From: Tenacibaculum mesophilum
GTDB lineage: Bacteria; Bacteroidota; Bacteroidia; Flavobacteriales; Flavobacteriaceae
Assembly (NCBI RefSeq): GCF_003867075.1
Contig: NZ_CP032544.1
Span: 920,001-984,000 of the forward strand
Direction of reading: 5' to 3'
DNA length: 64,000 nt
Under the pieces are notes generated by a model. The model worked only from the letters and a program-made list of their open reading frames with translations. It searched no databases and was not told the origin of the DNA. Below are positions 61,922 through 64,000 of the stretch, piece after piece (the stretch's first letter is position 1; each line of letters begins with the position of its first letter). The position numbers were made by a program, and so were the translations under genes.

Positions 61922-63109
61922 TTAATCATTTAAACTAACTACATCTTCTGTTGTGAATCCAAAATAGGTTCCTAATCTAGATGCAATTTGGTCCAATTGA
62001 TCGTCTGTAATAGACCATAAACCATTATCAGCTTCTAACATTGCGATAGTTCCTGCTATTTGGTTTTTTTCAACTTGTTGTCCATTAATTTCAACAAATC
62101 TTAAAGATTGTAAAAAACCGTATGCTTCTGATAATGCATGTAAACTATTTGCATCTTTAGCTCCTTTTCCTTTTAATAGGTAATGTGCAGCCATAACCCC
62201 TATTACTTTAGATACTGATGCTCTAATAGTTTCAGCTTGCTTGCTTGCTAATTCATAATCATTAGCATCTACTGCTGCTCTTCCTAATTTGAATGCATTA
62301 TAAACATCATCAAAAATTCCTTTAAACTTACTATCATTATCAACACTTTTAATATATGAGTTTAGGAAGCCTTTTCTGTCGTCTAAAGAATTAACTGGTT
62401 TTGCAGGATCTTCTTCTAAACCAAATAAATACCCATAAGCTTCATCCCAACCATGTTGTAAAGCTGTATAATTTTTGGTATCATCTCCTTTGTATGGTTT
62501 TCCTGCTTCATGATCTGCTTTATTATCATCAATAAATTTTTGAGAAACATACTTGTTTATCATTTGATCTGCAATCACAGAACCTATTAATGTTTTAGCT
62601 ACTGCTTGATTATACTCAACTCCTTTAGCACTTACATGAACTGTTCTACTACCTGTAGTTAATTTTCCTGCTGTACCAGCAGCAGCATCTGTATTCCAGT
62701 TAGCATATACCTCTGTTGCATGATCTTTAATCCATCCATCCATTTTTAGCCTTAACTCATCTGTTTCAACAGCATCTACGTTAGAGTTTGTAGCTGAAGC
62801 CACTGTACCTCTAAGTTTTTTTCCTGAAGTGTTTAATGATGCATCTTCAAACCCTGTACCATCTTTAAACATTTCTTCTAACTGAGCCTGAGTTTTAACG
62901 TTATCTTCAAGTGCATCCTTTAACTCTTTAGCCATTTTTAAACGTGCTACTTGTCCTGAAAAACTAACGTTGGATTTATTATCTTTTCCATTAAAAGCGT
63001 AGGTAGCTGGAGCTTCCACTGGTGGTTTTACATCATTATCATTATCGTCTGAACAAGATGTAAATACTAGAGCTGATATAGCTAACATTGAAAGAAATAC
63101 TCTTTTCAT
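61922..63109 (-). CDS. DUF4856 family lipoprotein
   Basis: 395 residues. The lipobox is LVFTSCSDDNDND (Cys near 19) followed by an acidic run fitting surface display. Body mainly helical (FSGQVARLKMAKELKDAL; YTALQHGWDEAYGYLFGLEED; YINKYVSQKF-like stretches), matching DUF4856, a family that accompanies imelysins in Bacteroidetes. In the same direction as, and just upstream of, the imelysin operon, but with its own terminator and promoter, so likely made at a higher level. Probably part of metal/iron acquisition. Confidence 0.85.
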   Translation of the reverse strand: MKRVFLSMLAISALVFTSCSDDNDNDVKPPVEAPATYAFNGKDNKSNVSFSGQVARLKMAKELKDALEDNVKTQAQLEEMFKDGTGFEDASLNTSGKKLRGTVASATNSNVDAVETDELRLKMDGWIKDHATEVYANWNTDAAAGTAGKLTTGSRTVHVSAKGVEYNQAVAKTLIGSVIADQMINKYVSQKFIDDNKADHEAGKPYKGDDTKNYTALQHGWDEAYGYLFGLEEDPAKPVNSLDDRKGFLNSYIKSVDNDSKFKGIFDDVYNAFKLGRAAVDANDYELASKQAETIRASVSKVIGVMAAHYLLKGKGAKDANSLHALSEAYGFLQSLRFVEINGQQVEKNQIAGTIAMLEADNGLWSITDDQLDQIASRLGTYFGFTTEDVVSLND

Positions 63110-63143
63110 TTTATTTAGATTAAGTTTTAATTAAATTTACTGG

Positions 63144-63174
63144 CAAATTTATGTAAGAAATTTATTTTACCAAA
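63144..63174 (-). promoter_or_regulatory. Promoter of the DUF4856 gene (TTTG-N19-TAnnTTTG)
   Basis: Minus-strand TTTG (63174-63171), exactly 19 bases, then TAAATTTG (63151-63144). The ATG follows 34 bases later. Confidence 0.75.
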
Positions 63175-63209
63175 TCTTATTAAGACTTATTTTAAATAAT
63201 TTTTAACAT

Positions 63210-63238
63210 ATTTTACTTAGTTACACATGAAGTAAAAT
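63210..63238 (-). terminator. Weak hairpin after the 5'-nucleotidase gene
   Basis: 9-bp stem ATTTTACTT / AAGTAAAAT with an 11-base loop, just past the stop at 63243. The T-tract is short. Confidence 0.45.
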
Positions 63239-63242
63239 TAAT

Positions 63243-64000
63243 CTATTTATTTTTTTCAAAAAGGTTTACAACGGCTTTACGGATATCATAAGCCATTTCA
63301 TCTTTTTTTGGTTTATAAATATGCATTACATCTTTACTTTTATTTGAAAGTATAGGTATATCAAGACCTCTCAATAAATAATCTGAAAAAGCAACTGTAT
63401 AGTTTTTATCTTCTTGAAGTTTTCCTTTTTTAAGAATCCATTTTCCGTTTTCTTTCTTAGCATTAAATCGTTGTAAGTAGGCACCTGTTCCTGAAGCAGC
63501 TTCTCCAAAGTCCAACACTTCTTTTAATAGACTTCCTTTGATTTCTACTTTTAAAACTTCACCTCCATAAGGCAAAACTCTGAAAATATCAACGGCATTT
63601 ATATCTCCTGCTAGTACATCATCTATCCTAACAGAACCTCCGTTTACTAATGCACAGTCAACTTCGTTATTGTATGCTAAACTCATAGACTCAGCTATAA
63701 TCTTACCCATATTTGTTTGAACACTTCTAATAGTACTTTCTCTTGCATCAAGAGGTTCTTTAGCTGTATATATAACTTCATAAGGATTAGAAACTACTTC
63801 TTGAATTTTACTTTGTAAAACAACCTGCCATTTATCAACTACAGCTTTTACTTTTTTATTTGAAATTATCGAATCGTTAATCTCTTTTAACTCTGACTTA
63901 AATTGAGTTTTCTTAGTTGCTGGATCATATTCAAATCTATGAATATAGACCGTTTTAGCATTTGCATCTGCTTTGGTAATTACTACCTCTCCTACTTTAT
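63243..64000 (-). CDS. 5'-nucleotidase/UshA-type phosphatase, C-terminal part (cut by window edge)
   Basis: The minus-strand frame is open from the stop at 63243 to the window end, giving 251 residues with no start inside; the internal ATG at 63710 is not the real start. The stretch TNMGKIIAESMSLAYNN followed by CALVNGGSVRIDDV is the 5'-nucleotidase C-terminal domain signature, then DIFRVLPYGGEVLKVEIKG and YTVAFSDYLLRGLD. Upstream visible sequence (SNKKVKAVVDKWQVVLQSK) is the linker after the metallophosphatase domain, which must lie beyond the window. Known enzymes hydrolyse nucleotides in the periplasm. Confidence 0.85.
   Translation of the reverse strand, partial: KVGEVVITKADANAKTVYIHRFEYDPATKKTQFKSELKEINDSIISNKKVKAVVDKWQVVLQSKIQEVVSNPYEVIYTAKEPLDARESTIRSVQTNMGKIIAESMSLAYNNEVDCALVNGGSVRIDDVLAGDINAVDIFRVLPYGGEVLKVEIKGSLLKEVLDFGEAASGTGAYLQRFNAKKENGKWILKKGKLQEDKNYTVAFSDYLLRGLDIPILSNKSKDVMHIYKPKKDEMAYDIRKAVVNLFEKNK

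Noticed and set aside
63243..63710. A complete 155-residue protein starting at the internal ATG at 63710
   Set aside because: The frame stays open upstream to the window end with sensible 5'-nucleotidase linker sequence, so it is the C-terminal part of a longer gene.

Overview
The window is a 64 kb piece of chromosome from a low-GC Bacteroidota, almost certainly a marine-type Flavobacteriaceae (Tenacibaculum/Polaribacter-like; the genus is a guess from overall feel). The evidence is type IX secretion sorting domains on large secreted proteins, many SG-type lipoproteins, a TonB receptor with a carboxypeptidase-like N-terminal domain, DUF3822 next to rsmD, HTTM/imelysin/DUF4856 genes, and repeated matches to the Bacteroidetes -7 promoter element TAnnTTTG. 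No tRNA, rRNA, CRISPR array, transposase or prophage was seen.

Layout. 1-9.8 kb: the end of pheT (cut by the window edge), a secreted multidomain endonuclease I, then a run of plus-strand metabolic genes (CoA-type NUDIX, PlsC-like acyltransferase, M42 peptidase, IDI-like NUDIX, SAM methyltransferase). 9.8-20.1 kb (minus): a lipoprotein plus a 1512-residue LRR/Ig/TSP3 surface protein built from three copies of one module, a secreted PIG-L deacetylase, a small lipoprotein and a RecD-like helicase. 20.1-29.1 kb: an unknown membrane protein, DUF3822, rsmD, a STAS protein, an ABC-F ATPase (minus), a thioredoxin-fold lipoprotein, a DEAD-box RNA helicase with a structured leader, and an AT-rich orphan lipoprotein.

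29.2-47.2 kb is the centrepiece: seventeen co-directional minus-strand genes that carry sulfur from sulfate to cysteine and methionine. In transcription order they are: SAM-I riboswitch, metY, a trifunctional metX-aspartokinase-homoserine dehydrogenase fusion, metZ, an Rrf2 regulator, then (behind a near-perfect internal promoter with a candidate operator) DUF2061, cysH, cysD, cysN, a 4Fe-4S ferredoxin, sulfite reductase fused to a HEPN-like domain, cobA, an HPP membrane protein, met8, a ferredoxin-NADP reductase, a 2Fe-2S ferredoxin, cysE and cysM, closed by a terminator. The genes fit together as a unit: ATP sulfurylase and reductase make sulfite, reductase/ferredoxins feed electrons to the siroheme sulfite reductase, cobA/met8 make siroheme, cysE/cysM fix sulfide into cysteine, and MetX/MetY/MetZ fix it into homocysteine. 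Two palindromic intergenic repeats sit inside the methionine part, one apparently nested in the loop of another repeat.

47.3-51.7 kb: an oxidative-stress operon msrB-msrA-selO and guaB. 51.9-56.6 kb: three unrecognised plus-strand genes (membrane protein, lipoprotein, small helical protein) facing a LytTR response regulator / TPR histidine kinase pair preceded by an unknown gene. 56.9-64 kb: an iron-type locus (DUF4856, imelysin, HTTM, TonB receptor) and the C-terminal part of a 5'-nucleotidase cut by the window end.
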